A stretch of 64,000 nt of DNA, from contig JADJCX010000012.1 in the NCBI GenBank assembly GCA_016703005.1, positions 51,425 to 115,424 of the forward strand, given 5' to 3'. This stretch comes from Flavobacteriales bacterium. GTDB lineage: Bacteria > Bacteroidota > Bacteroidia > Flavobacteriales_F > PHOS-HE28. The position numbers and the translations under genes are program-made. Every line of letters starts with the position of its first letter. Within the stretch, counting starts at the first letter, position 1. The notes under the pieces were generated by a model. That model was not told the DNA's origin, searched no databases, and saw only the letters and a list, made by a program, of their open reading frames with translations. This document shows positions 1-7,919 of this stretch, one piece after another.

Positions 1-49
1 GCGCTACAACAAAGACTCACTGGTGAACAACTGGTTCATCGTTCAATAA
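1..49 (+). CDS. 3' end of an unidentified CDS
   Basis: An open frame enters from the left edge and ends at a TAA at 47-49. The visible C-terminus is about 16 residues (ending NNWFIVQ). It lies 21 bp upstream of gmd on the same strand, so it could be part of a surface-polysaccharide operon. Too little is visible to name it. Confidence 0.5.
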   Translation, partial: RYNKDSLVNNWFIVQ

Positions 50-70
50 GCAGAAGCACATACCACTACC

Positions 71-1192
71 ATGGCGAAGAAAAAGAAGGCTGAGGCCGGC
101 AAGAAAAGGAAGGTCGCACTGATCACCGGCGTTACCGGACAGGATGGTGCCTACCTGAGCGAACTGCTCCTGAACAAGGGATATGAAGTACACGGCGTGA
201 AGCGGCGCAGTTCGTTGTTCAATACGGACCGCATCGACCATCTCTACCACGATATGCACGAGAAGGGCCGCCCCTTCCACCTGCACTACGGCGACCTCAC
301 CGACAGTGTCAATTGCCTGCGCTTGGTGAAGGAGATCCAGCCGGACGAGATCTACAACCTCGCGGCCATGAGCCACGTGGCCGTGAGCTTCGAAATGCCC
401 GAGTACACGGCCAATGCCGACGGCATCGGCACACTGCGATTCCTTGAAGCGATCCGCATCCTGGGCATGGAGAAGAAGACCAAATTCTACCAAGCCTCAA
501 CGAGTGAATTGTACGGTGGCGTATTGCCCCGTGCACAGAACGAGGAGACGCCATTCTACCCGAAGAGCCCCTACGGTGTGGCGAAGCTTTACGGCTTCTG
601 GATAACCAAGAACTACCGCGAGAGCTACGGCATGTTCGCGTGCAACGGCATCCTGTTCAACCACGAAAGTCCGCTGCGTGGCGAGACATTCGTAACGCGC
701 AAGATCACGCGCGCCGTGGCCAAGATCAAACTCGGTTTGCAGGACACGCTGTACCTCGGAAACATCGACGCGAAACGCGATTGGGGCCACGCTAAGGATT
801 ACGTGGAAGGCATGTGGCTGATGCTGCAAGCCAAGAAGCCCGATGATTTCGTGCTCGCAACCGGCAAGACATACACCGTGCGTCACTTCATCGATCTGGC
901 ATTTGCCGAAGCTGGCGTGAAGCTGGAATGGAAAGGCAAGGGCGTGAACGAGAAGGGCTATGACAAGAAGACCGGAAAGCTGCGGGTGGCCATTGACAAG
1001 CGCTACTACCGCCCGGCCGAAGTGGACCACTTGGAAGGCGACCCGAGCAAGGCGAAGCGTGTGCTTGGCTGGAAGCATAAATACGATCTCAAGGCGTTGG
1101 TGAAAGAGATGGTGGCCTGCGATGTGGACCTCTTCAAGCGCGATGTCTACCTGAAGCAAGGCGGACACAAGATCCTGCACGAACAGGAGTAG
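71..1192 (+). CDS. gmd: GDP-mannose 4,6-dehydratase
   Basis: This enzyme converts GDP-D-mannose to GDP-4-keto-6-deoxy-D-mannose in the cytoplasm, the first step of GDP-L-fucose synthesis. The 373-residue protein has the NAD(P)-binding glycine motif TGVTGQDGAYL near residues 20-30, the ASTSELYG active-site segment, the YGVAK catalytic Tyr/Lys motif near residue 170, and the NHESPLRGETFVTRKI stretch typical of Gmd. Its length is normal for the family. A lysine-rich N-terminal extension of about 13 residues precedes the Rossmann fold. The next gene encodes the enzyme of the following step, so the two form a pathway operon for fucosylated surface glycans. Confidence 0.96.
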   Translation: MAKKKKAEAGKKRKVALITGVTGQDGAYLSELLLNKGYEVHGVKRRSSLFNTDRIDHLYHDMHEKGRPFHLHYGDLTDSVNCLRLVKEIQPDEIYNLAAMSHVAVSFEMPEYTANADGIGTLRFLEAIRILGMEKKTKFYQASTSELYGGVLPRAQNEETPFYPKSPYGVAKLYGFWITKNYRESYGMFACNGILFNHESPLRGETFVTRKITRAVAKIKLGLQDTLYLGNIDAKRDWGHAKDYVEGMWLMLQAKKPDDFVLATGKTYTVRHFIDLAFAEAGVKLEWKGKGVNEKGYDKKTGKLRVAIDKRYYRPAEVDHLEGDPSKAKRVLGWKHKYDLKALVKEMVACDVDLFKRDVYLKQGGHKILHEQE

Positions 1193-1201
1193 TAGTTGAT
1201 C

Positions 1202-1266
1202 GTTGTTGGTTGGCGGTTGTTCGGCTTGCGACGCAGCTCACTCACCAACAACCAACAACCAACAAC
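1202..1266 (+). repeat. Near-perfect inverted repeat upstream of fcl
   Basis: The left arm at 1202-1221 (GTTGTTGGTTGGCGGTTGTT) matches the reverse complement of the right arm at 1247-1266 at 18 of 20 positions, with a 25-nt loop. The right arm is a run of AAC/CAA triplets ending one base before the fcl ATG. A transcript crossing the gmd-fcl junction could fold here and bury the fcl start region. No Shine-Dalgarno sequence is visible. Confidence 0.6.
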
Positions 1267-1267
1267 A

Positions 1268-2206
1268 ATGAACCAGTCAGACAAGATCTACATCGCCGGG
1301 CACCGCGGCATGGTGGGCAGTGCCATCGTGCGCCGCCTGCAGAAGGACGGCTTCAACAACATTGTCACGCGCAGCAGCAAGGAGCTCGACCTGAAGGAAC
1401 AACAAGCCGTACGTGACTTCTTCCAGCAGGAAAAGCCGAATGTGGTGGTGCTGGCAGCCGCCAAGGTGGGCGGCATACACGCCAACAACGTGTACCGCGC
1501 GCAGTTCCTGTTCGAGAACCTGATGATCCAGAACAATGTGATCCACAGCGCATACGAGAGCGGTGTGACGAAGCTGTTGTTCCTTGGTTCTTCGTGCATC
1601 TATCCGAAGTTGGCACCACAACCGTTGAAGGAAGAGAGCCTACTTACCGGGTTGCTGGAACAGACCAACGAGCCGTACGCCATCGCCAAGATCGCAGGGA
1701 TCAAGATGGCCGAGAGCTACCGTAGGCAATACGGCGTGAACTATATCAGTGCGATGCCCACGAACCTGTACGGGCCCAACGACAATTACGACCTGAACAA
1801 CAGCCACGTGTTGCCTGCGCTCATCCGCAAGTTCCACACGGCGAAAGTCACGAACGCCCCCAGTGTCGAAGTGTGGGGCACAGGATCGCCGATGCGCGAA
1901 TTTCTGCACGTGGATGACCTCGCGGACGCCTGCTTCTTCCTCCTCCAGAACTACGACGAGGAGATGTTCGTGAACATCGGCACCGGCGTGGACCTTACGA
2001 TCAAGGAATTGGCGGAGATGATCAAGGACATCGTAGGCTACACCGGCGAACTGAAGTGGAACACCGAGAAGCCCGATGGCACACCGCGCAAGCTTATGGA
2101 CGTTTCGCGCCTGCACAACCTAGGCTGGAAACACCGCATCGGCTTGCGCGAAGGCATCACCGCCGTGTACGCTGAGTTCGCGAAAAGCGAAATGGCAAAG
2201 GCGTAG
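1268..2206 (+). CDS. fcl: GDP-L-fucose synthase
   Basis: This epimerase/reductase turns GDP-4-keto-6-deoxymannose into GDP-L-fucose with NADPH. The 312-residue protein opens with the nucleotide-binding motif AGHRGMVGSA and has the LGSSCIYPK segment and the catalytic YAIAK motif, all typical of WcaG/Fcl. The open frame extends upstream to 1196, but that stretch translates the low-complexity inverted repeat and has no homology to the family. ATG 1268 places the Rossmann fold right at the N-terminus, as expected. It follows gmd on the same strand. Also called wcaG. Confidence 0.95.
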   Translation: MNQSDKIYIAGHRGMVGSAIVRRLQKDGFNNIVTRSSKELDLKEQQAVRDFFQQEKPNVVVLAAAKVGGIHANNVYRAQFLFENLMIQNNVIHSAYESGVTKLLFLGSSCIYPKLAPQPLKEESLLTGLLEQTNEPYAIAKIAGIKMAESYRRQYGVNYISAMPTNLYGPNDNYDLNNSHVLPALIRKFHTAKVTNAPSVEVWGTGSPMREFLHVDDLADACFFLLQNYDEEMFVNIGTGVDLTIKELAEMIKDIVGYTGELKWNTEKPDGTPRKLMDVSRLHNLGWKHRIGLREGITAVYAEFAKSEMAKA

Positions 2207-2215
2207 CTAGCCCGC

Positions 2216-2374
2216 TCAACCCTTCAGACCCCTTCCTTGTATGATCCGGAGGATCACCGCGATCAGTGCGATCACCAATAACACGTGGATCAAACCGGTG
2301 GCGCTGTATACGAATACGCCCAGTAGCCAGCCGATGACCAGGATCACTGCGATGATGTAAAGGAGATTGCCCAT
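2216..2374 (-). CDS. Lmo0937-family small membrane protein
   Basis: The 52-residue product is almost entirely hydrophobic, with two predicted membrane segments (about 3-20 and 25-43) and a basic tail ending RIIQGRGLKG. Length and pattern match the Lmo0937 family, often found next to stress genes. ATG 2374 is chosen because the longer upstream reading frame is not hydrophobic and looks like intergenic DNA. It converges on fcl with 9 bp between the stop codons. Function unknown. Confidence 0.8.
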   Translation of the reverse strand: MGNLLYIIAVILVIGWLLGVFVYSATGLIHVLLVIALIAVILRIIQGRGLKG

Positions 2375-2676
2375 GATGGTTGTTTTCCCTTCGGCCGGGC
2401 GGATCACATGCCAGTGTTGGTAGGCCGAGGTGAGCGTACACCTGCTCACTTGATCCGTCGTTACACGAACCATCCGACGGGCAAGATGTTCCCCAAGGCG
2501 TGTGGAATTCGTTCCCCAGAACGCCTGAAAAATCGCCTTGGCCGGTATACTTTCGGCAACGGGAGCGAGCATCCGCAAGCGGTATGGACATTGTCCTGCT
2601 CACCCATATGTATAGTGGCACGAGCGCCGAGCGGAGATCTGAAGGGTATCAACGGGTTCAGGAACCAAGCCGGGGA

Positions 2677-3036
2677 ATGAAGAAGAACGTGCTGATCGTC
2701 GACGACGAACCGGAGATCTGCTTGCTCCTTCAAGCGATCCTTGCCAAGCAAGGCATCGCCGCGATCAGTGCGAACTCTTTGGCTCAAGCGCGACAAAACC
2801 TTCAGCAAGGCAACTATGACGGCGTATTCCTGGACGTTAATCTGCCCGATGGCAAGGGATATGAACTGATACCCGAGCTGAAGGTCGGGTACCCGAAGAT
2901 CCGTGTGATCGTGATCAGCGCCATGGACCAGGAAAGGACGAACGCCATGCAGGCCGGCACCCACCTCTTTCTGCCCAAGCCATTGGATCTGCGGACCATC
3001 CTGGCAAGCTTGAAAGAAGTCGGGCTCATGAATTGA
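2677..3036 (+). CDS. Single-domain response regulator
   Basis: A stand-alone receiver domain of 119 residues. The acidic pocket is seen in VLIVDDEPE (residues 5-13), the phospho-acceptor Asp is in FLDVNLPDG (about 53), the conserved Ser is in VIVISAMD (about 81), and the Lys is in LPKPLD (about 101). There is no output domain, so it probably passes phosphate on or acts by protein contact. ATG 2677 begins the domain exactly, while the longer frame upstream is intergenic. It lies 27 bp before a sigma-54-type regulator on the same strand, suggesting a shared phosphorelay. Confidence 0.88.
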   Translation: MKKNVLIVDDEPEICLLLQAILAKQGIAAISANSLAQARQNLQQGNYDGVFLDVNLPDGKGYELIPELKVGYPKIRVIVISAMDQERTNAMQAGTHLFLPKPLDLRTILASLKEVGLMN

Positions 3037-3063
3037 ACCAATACCAGAACCAAGACTTCCACC

Positions 3064-4454
3064 ATGGCCACACAACGTTTGCTCGTAGTGGATGATGATC
3101 AGGACATCTGCCTGTTGTTATCCCGCTTTCTGGAAAAACGCGGATACACGGTGAACACCGCCGGCCGCAAGACCACGGCCCTTGCGCTGCTCAGGAGCAT
3201 CGCTTCGACCTGATCCTGTGCGATCACCGTTTGCCCGATGCCGACAGCTTGGAAATGCTGGGGCACTTCAGGGAAGGCGCGCCGGGTGTGCCGGTGATCG
3301 TGATCACCGGATACTCGGACGTGCGCATTGCCGTCGACCTCATGCGGAAGGGTGCGCTCGATTACGTGGTGAAGCCGCTCTATCCGGACGATATCGCCTT
3401 ACGCGTCGAGGACGCCTTGAGCCAGAAAGGCAGGACGGAGGAACTCAAGAAACCCAGCACGGAGCGCAAGGTGGCCGCCGCTTCGCTGCTGCCCGAGTTC
3501 GTGCAAGGCAAGGGGACATTCGCCACGCACTTGAACAAGCACATTGATCTCGTAGCCCCCACTGACCTGTCCGTACTGATCACCGGTGAAACCGGGACCG
3601 GTAAGGAATACGTGGCCAAGGAGATCCACAAGCGGAGCACACGCAGCGACAAACCCTTTGTTGCACTCGACTGTGGTGCGCTGCCCGCCGACCTGGCCAC
3701 CAGTGAACTGTTCGGCCACGTGAAAGGCTCGTTCACCGGAGCACTGGGCGACAAAGAAGGCTGCTTTCAACAAGCCAACGGTGGCACCTTGTTCCTGGAC
3801 GAAGTGGGCAACCTCACGTACGACAACCAGGTGAAGCTGTTGCGCGTGCTGCAGGAACGCAAGGTGCGGCGCATCGGCGACAACAAGGAGATCGCAGTGG
3901 ACGTGCGCATCATCGTGGCCACCAACGAGGAACTGACCACCGCTTCGGCCGACGGGCGTTTCCGCGAGGACCTGTACCACCGTCTCAACGAGTTCGCCAT
4001 CGTGCTGCTGCCGTTGCGCGATCGCACCGAGGACATCCTCTTGTTCGCAGCCTACTTCCTGCAGCAAGCCGCCACGCGGCTGAACCGGACGGCAGCGCAC
4101 TTCTCACCCGAAGTGGAACAGCGCCTGCTGAACCACCCGTGGCTGGGCAACCTGCGCGAGCTCAACAACGTGATCAAGCGCGCCGTGCTGCTTTCCACCA
4201 CCGATGTGGTGGGAATGGAACAGATGCCGATCGAGATCATCGGTGGCACGGCCATGCGCACCCGGCTATCACAACCGGAACCCGCAGCACCGATCGGCGA
4301 CGACCTGCGATCCGTTTCCCACGAGGCGGAAAAGCAGGCGATCCTCACCGCCTTGGAGCGTAACAGCTTCAACAAGTCAAAGACGGCCGATATGCTGAAC
4401 ATCGACCGCAAGACACTGTACAACAAGTTGAAGATGTTCGGGATCGAGCTGTAA
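3064..4454 (+). CDS. Sigma-54-dependent NtrC-family response regulator (frame break near 3190)
   Basis: A cytoplasmic activator with receiver, AAA+ and Fis-type helix-turn-helix domains, about 463 residues when joined. The receiver starts at ATG 3064 (LLVVDDDQD) and continues after the break with DLILCDHRLPD and VVKPL. The AAA+ domain has Walker A GETGTGKE, a GSFTGA loop (the sigma-54 contact) and Walker B LFLDEVGN. The C-terminus NKSKTADMLNIDRKTLYNKL is the DNA-binding helix-turn-helix. The first frame meets a TGA at 3211. One extra base near CTCAGGAG (3191-3197) would restore LLKEHRFDLILCD. All catalytic motifs are intact, so a sequencing indel is more likely than a pseudogene. Confidence 0.88.
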
Positions 4455-4684
4455 GGCGAAGGGCGGTTCAGCGGAACAGCTGTGACAGTCTCGACCTTGA
4501 GAGGTCAGCAGGAGGCCACGTCGGCGACCCATCGTTGCCCGGAACGGGAAAAGGGCCTAACCTTCCACACTACGGGGCTTTCCTACACGGCGATCGTATG
4601 CACAACGACACAGTGCAGTGTACGGCCACGCTGCTTTGGGAACGGCACGGGATCCACAGTAAGGTTGGCAGAAGCACTCGGACC

Positions 4685-5197
4685 ATGAACCTCCAACACC
4701 TACTGCCCGCTACAGCCTTCTTGCTCGTTGCACAAACCACCTTAGCCCAAGGCCGCTCCAGTGATCCCATCACGGAACCATTGGCGCATGTGGACATGCC
4801 GAAAAGCGCGGCAGCACTACCCGTGTTCGGAGGAACGCGCATCGACATGGTGAACGCACGATACGAGCCCTGCTATGATATGGGGGAGGTGAGCTACCTA
4901 CGGGTGATCACACCCACGTTGGACGGGTACAGCGTTCGCGTCATTGGCGTCGATGGTCATATACGCGTGCAAGGCATCGCGAGCGATGCGTTCGGCTTGG
5001 TACCCCATGGGTTATACCGGTATTACGATAGCACCGGCGCGTTGCGCTCGGAGGGTGCATACTTGAACGGTGTGAAAACCGGCACTTGGCACCGCTACGA
5101 TGACCTTGGGCTTGCAATGACGGACAAGGAATATGACGGCTTGGATTGGGAAGGCCAACAAGTGAAGTTGGGCCTGACGAGTGTGAGCCGTAACTGA
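4685..5197 (+). CDS. Secreted protein with MORN/YwqK-like repeats
   Basis: A 170-residue protein. A hydrophobic N-terminal stretch ending TTLAQG is a probable signal peptide, which decides the ATG at 4685 over the longer frame. Near residues 108-140 it has GLYRYYDSTGALRSEG and GTWHRYDD units, the tryptophan/tyrosine-glycine pattern of MORN-like YwqK proteins. Such proteins are common in Bacteroidota and mostly uncharacterised. It stands alone, 230 bp after the sigma-54 regulator, and is followed by a clear terminator hairpin. Confidence 0.7.
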   Translation: MNLQHLLPATAFLLVAQTTLAQGRSSDPITEPLAHVDMPKSAAALPVFGGTRIDMVNARYEPCYDMGEVSYLRVITPTLDGYSVRVIGVDGHIRVQGIASDAFGLVPHGLYRYYDSTGALRSEGAYLNGVKTGTWHRYDDLGLAMTDKEYDGLDWEGQQVKLGLTSVSRN

Positions 5198-5233
5198 ACG
5201 GCCTGTCGAACGCTTCTTGACGCAGTTGCGTGT

Positions 5234-5264
5234 GACCGAGGAAGGGAAAGCCCCTTCCTCGGTC
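5234..5264. terminator. Hairpin terminator between convergent genes
   Basis: A 12-bp stem, GACCGAGGAAGG pairing with CCTTCCTCGGTC around a short loop, lies between the end of the plus-strand gene at 5197 and the minus-strand gene ending at 5304. It has no long T-run but is placed to serve both. Confidence 0.75.
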
Positions 5265-5303
5265 ATTCAGTGCCGAACCTCGAGGTGAGCGTTGGCCACC
5301 GGC

Positions 5304-5420
5304 TCAGCAGCCGCCAAGCAAAAACCAGATCAGTGCGAACACCAGCACCGTTCCCAAGCAACCGCCTCCCATTTTCCAAGCACCCAAGCCGGCGATCAAG
5401 CCGCGCAGTCCGTTGTTCAT
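5304..5420 (-). CDS. Small membrane protein with a GGGCLGT motif (38 aa)
   Basis: A 38-residue frame from ATG 5420 to TGA 5304. A short basic N-terminus (NNGLRGLIAGLGAWKM) is followed by GGGCLGTVLVFALIWFLLGG, one hydrophobic helix ending in Cys. I recall similar unnamed short proteins in Bacteroidota. The strong helix, the clean ATG and the terminator just beyond the stop support a real gene. Function unknown. Confidence 0.6.
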   Translation of the reverse strand: MNNGLRGLIAGLGAWKMGGGCLGTVLVFALIWFLLGGC

Positions 5421-5615
5421 GATCCAGTTCGGACAGGATGGAACCGGTCCGTGCGATCAGGTTCAACCATCGTGCCCAGCGACCAAGGCGCTTTGGCTTC
5501 GTTGAAGATCTTCGATGTTGACGGCGGTCACGCACCAAGGAAGAAGTGCATGGTTCGCTGGACACGGTGCAGCAGTCCGACAGCCATCCTGGAGAAGGGA
5601 TCCCAAGCGATCGGT

Positions 5616-5903
5616 TCACTGCCCGGGGTCCGCAGCCTCATCCGCCGCCAACGCACTCTGGTACATGCGCTCGGTGATGCTGGAATGATCATGGAAGTAG
5701 AACACCGCTCCGTAGGCATGCACAACCTTCCGCAGCTCCGTGCACCCACCTTCGCGTTTCGGGCGGGTGATGTACGTAATGCGTCGTGGCTCGATCACGA
5801 CCTCGTGATGCTCGCACAAGGGCGGAGCAGCAGCGCGATCAATGTGCGCGCGTTCCACTGGCACCACCGGCGTTGATAGGGCGGGCGCACGAACAGGCTC
5901 CAA
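5616..5903 (-). CDS. Hypothetical protein (up to 95 aa)
   Basis: A minus-strand frame beginning with a TTG two bases after the stop of the preceding gene (5906-6334). Codon choice looks coding, with G/C-ending Leu, Val and Ala codons through ELRKVVHAYGAVFYFHDH. No signal peptide or known motif is seen. It could be the second gene of a two-gene operon, and the true start may be further in. No function can be assigned. Confidence 0.4.
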   Translation of the reverse strand: MEPVRAPALSTPVVPVERAHIDRAAAPPLCEHHEVVIEPRRITYITRPKREGGCTELRKVVHAYGAVFYFHDHSSITERMYQSALAADEAADPGQ

Positions 5904-5905
5904 GA

Positions 5906-6334
5906 CTACTTGCGGTACAACGCAGTGAAGCCCCCCACCCTGATCATGGTTTGATCATCGATCCTGTAAAAATCACCTTCCCTTGGGGCGTCTTCAATGC
6001 GGGCATATGCATCCGGCACTTGGAATGAATACGTGATCTCCTTTCCGGTGATAACCGGGAACGTGAGGCGCAATTCGTGATTTCCGGGCATGCCCTCAGG
6101 TCGTTTGGGGCGGATCGCTGCGATCTCGCTTACATCCGTACGGCCATCAGTCCCAAGCAGAAGATATCCTCCGGAGAAAACAGGCTGCCAATCGGCCGGC
6201 AACATCCACTTGCGCACTTGTCCGTGCACCGAGATCACCATGAATTCCATGCGCTCTTGGGCCTGTACGGGTGCGATCATTGACATCAAGGAGATGGCAA
6301 GGATGAACCTCGGGAAAGTTCTTGTTGCTTTCAT
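5906..6334 (-). CDS. Secreted hypothetical protein (142 aa)
   Basis: The signal peptide MKATRTFPRFILAISLMSMI ends at PVQAQE, followed by about 115 residues with no recognised family. ATG 6334 is chosen because it gives a proper signal peptide. A run of eight G lies directly upstream on the plus strand, where an indel could easily arise. It sits 13 bp downstream of the YbdK-type ligase on the same strand and may be co-transcribed with it. Confidence 0.65.
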   Translation of the reverse strand: MKATRTFPRFILAISLMSMIAPVQAQERMEFMVISVHGQVRKWMLPADWQPVFSGGYLLLGTDGRTDVSEIAAIRPKRPEGMPGNHELRLTFPVITGKEITYSFQVPDAYARIEDAPREGDFYRIDDQTMIRVGGFTALYRK

Positions 6335-6347
6335 GGGGGGGGAATGC

Positions 6348-7481
6348 TCAAGTCCAACAGGGTTCGCCCGATTCGAACTCGAGCGCGTTATGGCGCAGCA
6401 CATCCTCCACATCCCCACGCTTGGCATATACCGCCCGTTGGCGTTGAGTGCTGTTCCCTCGCGAACAGATGTTGCGCAGTACCTCCAACTGTTCGTGGTA
6501 GCCGAGCGCCGTGAAGTACGGAGCCATCCAATGCAGCCGGATAAGAAGGTCCTCTTTCAAGTTGTACTGCGCATAGGTGTTCTGATGGATGATCTGCGCA
6601 TCCATACCGTGTCTCAACGCGCGCCATTTGTTCTCGCGTAGCACCCACAATTCAGGGAGGCACCCCAGATCGTCCTCCCGACGAAGGCGGAACACATGCG
6701 CTTGCACATGTATGAAGGCGACAATGGCTTCCAGCTCCAAAAGCGTTGCTGGACCATCACATATGCGTAGTTCAAGGGTCCCATATCCAGGGCTGGGCCT
6801 CAGGTCCCACCAGAGGTCTTTCACACTCGCTATCGCTCCCGTCTTGACCAGCAGGTCGTGGTGCGTACTGAATGCTTGCCAGTCCTTCATGACCGGGGGC
6901 ATGGCCGACGGCGGGTGAGCCTCATACACGGTGGGTCGGCTCGCTGCCAAGCCTGTATCCACACCACGCCAGAACGGTGAACTGGCGGAGAATGCGATGA
7001 GGTGCGGCACCACAGATAGGAATTGGTTCATGTAATGGATGCAGTCATCCCCTGAGCGCATGCCCAAGTGAACATGCAATCCATAGACCGCCATTCTGCG
7101 AATGAGCCATTGGTTGCGGTGCATGAGCTGCTGGTAGCGCTCGGACTGGCTGACGATCCGGTCGTTATAGTCAGCAACGGGGTTCGTTCCCGTTCCCGCG
7201 AAGCGCAAACCCAGCGGCGCAGCGACACCCCTTAAGTGGGCCAACGACGATTCGAGCTCTGCGCGCACTTCGATCGCGTTCATGCAAATGCCTGTCACCA
7301 ATTCCAGGGTACTGCGGTACATCTCCTTGACCAAGCGTGGGTCCCCACAATGTTCCATCAGTTCAGGAGCACGCGGGGTCAAGCGGAACGTTCCTGCATC
7401 AAGCACCTGCAGTTCCATCTCGGCACCAAGCGTGAACGCGCGCGCATTCGACAGGAAGTGTATCGGGCCGGGGCTGTTCAT
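6348..7481 (-). CDS. YbdK-type carboxylate-amine ligase (glutamate-cysteine ligase family 2)
   Basis: A 377-residue enzyme of the GCS2 family, which joins an amino acid to the gamma-carboxyl of glutamate using ATP. The true substrate of most YbdK-like members is unknown. Motifs seen are LGAEMELQVLD near the N-terminus, RFAGTGTNPVADYNDR, RRMAVYGLHVHLGM, SSPFWRGVDTGLAASRP, SPGYGTLELRICDGP and ENKWRALRHGMDAQI. Its ATG overlaps the stop of a 44-residue membrane protein (ATGA), so translation is probably coupled. A close paralogue lies at 37312-38454, sharing long stretches of these motifs. Confidence 0.88.
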   Translation of the reverse strand: MNSPGPIHFLSNARAFTLGAEMELQVLDAGTFRLTPRAPELMEHCGDPRLVKEMYRSTLELVTGICMNAIEVRAELESSLAHLRGVAAPLGLRFAGTGTNPVADYNDRIVSQSERYQQLMHRNQWLIRRMAVYGLHVHLGMRSGDDCIHYMNQFLSVVPHLIAFSASSPFWRGVDTGLAASRPTVYEAHPPSAMPPVMKDWQAFSTHHDLLVKTGAIASVKDLWWDLRPSPGYGTLELRICDGPATLLELEAIVAFIHVQAHVFRLRREDDLGCLPELWVLRENKWRALRHGMDAQIIHQNTYAQYNLKEDLLIRLHWMAPYFTALGYHEQLEVLRNICSRGNSTQRQRAVYAKRGDVEDVLRHNALEFESGEPCWT

Positions 7482-7612
7482 CCGTCGACCTCTTTGTCTT
7501 CCCCTGCATGGATCCGCAGTGGTGTGGTCAGCACGCGATAGAAGGAGTATGCGCAATAACCACCTGCGGTAGTGATCGCCCACCACGAGAGTGTGAGGAT
7601 CGCATCATGCAT
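7478..7612 (-). CDS. Small membrane protein coupled to the ligase gene (44 aa)
   Basis: ATG 7612 opens a 44-residue frame with one hydrophobic segment (ILTLSWWAITTAGGYCAYSF) and a charged tail ending GEDKEVDG. Its TGA overlaps the ATG of the YbdK-type ligase by the classical ATGA arrangement, and its start lies only 2 bp after the stop of another small membrane protein. This tight packing is the main evidence that it is real. Function unknown. Confidence 0.6.
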   Translation of the reverse strand: MHDAILTLSWWAITTAGGYCAYSFYRVLTTPLRIHAGEDKEVDG

Positions 7613-7614
7613 GA

Positions 7615-7830
7615 TCAGGCGGAATGATGATCGCGCCCCACACCCGGCTGCTGATCGTGTTGATGATCCACTTGGCCGACAACCTTCCCCTCTTCTTGGC
7701 CCACGGACGATCGGTGCTGACGTCGGGATTCCGACCGGTCGCGCAAATACTCGAAGAAGCGGATCATAACGACAAGCAAGAGGATGGGGCCTATTATGAC
7801 GATCAGGTATGCCAGATCTCCTTGCTCCAT
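7615..7830 (-). CDS. Small membrane protein with hydrophilic tail (71 aa)
   Basis: One hydrophobic helix, GDLAYLIVIIGPILLLVVMI, is followed by an Arg- and then His/Gln-rich tail of about 45 residues (ending VGRDHHSA). It is the first of three tightly packed minus-strand genes leading into the YbdK-type ligase. No family recognised. Confidence 0.6.
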   Translation of the reverse strand: MEQGDLAYLIVIIGPILLLVVMIRFFEYLRDRSESRRQHRSSVGQEEGKVVGQVDHQHDQQPGVGRDHHSA

Positions 7831-7919
7831 GTTCTGATCACGATAGTCAAGAGGGATGGGGACCTGTCACCGCCTACTGGCGAGCAGGCCCCCGCTCCCT
7901 CTCTATCGAACACGCACTT

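Noticed and set aside
497..1180. Minus-strand 227-residue frame opposite gmd
   Set aside because: It mirrors the codons of gmd, whose motifs are unmistakable. It is a shadow frame produced by GC-rich third positions.
3186..3213. Programmed frameshift in the sigma-54 regulator
   Set aside because: CTCAGGAG has no slippery heptamer or downstream structure, and similar breaks affect many unrelated genes here, so an indel error is simpler.
5292..5876. Plus-strand 194-residue protein
   Set aside because: Its composition is Arg/Ser/Pro-rich without motifs, and it overlaps better-supported minus-strand genes and a hairpin.
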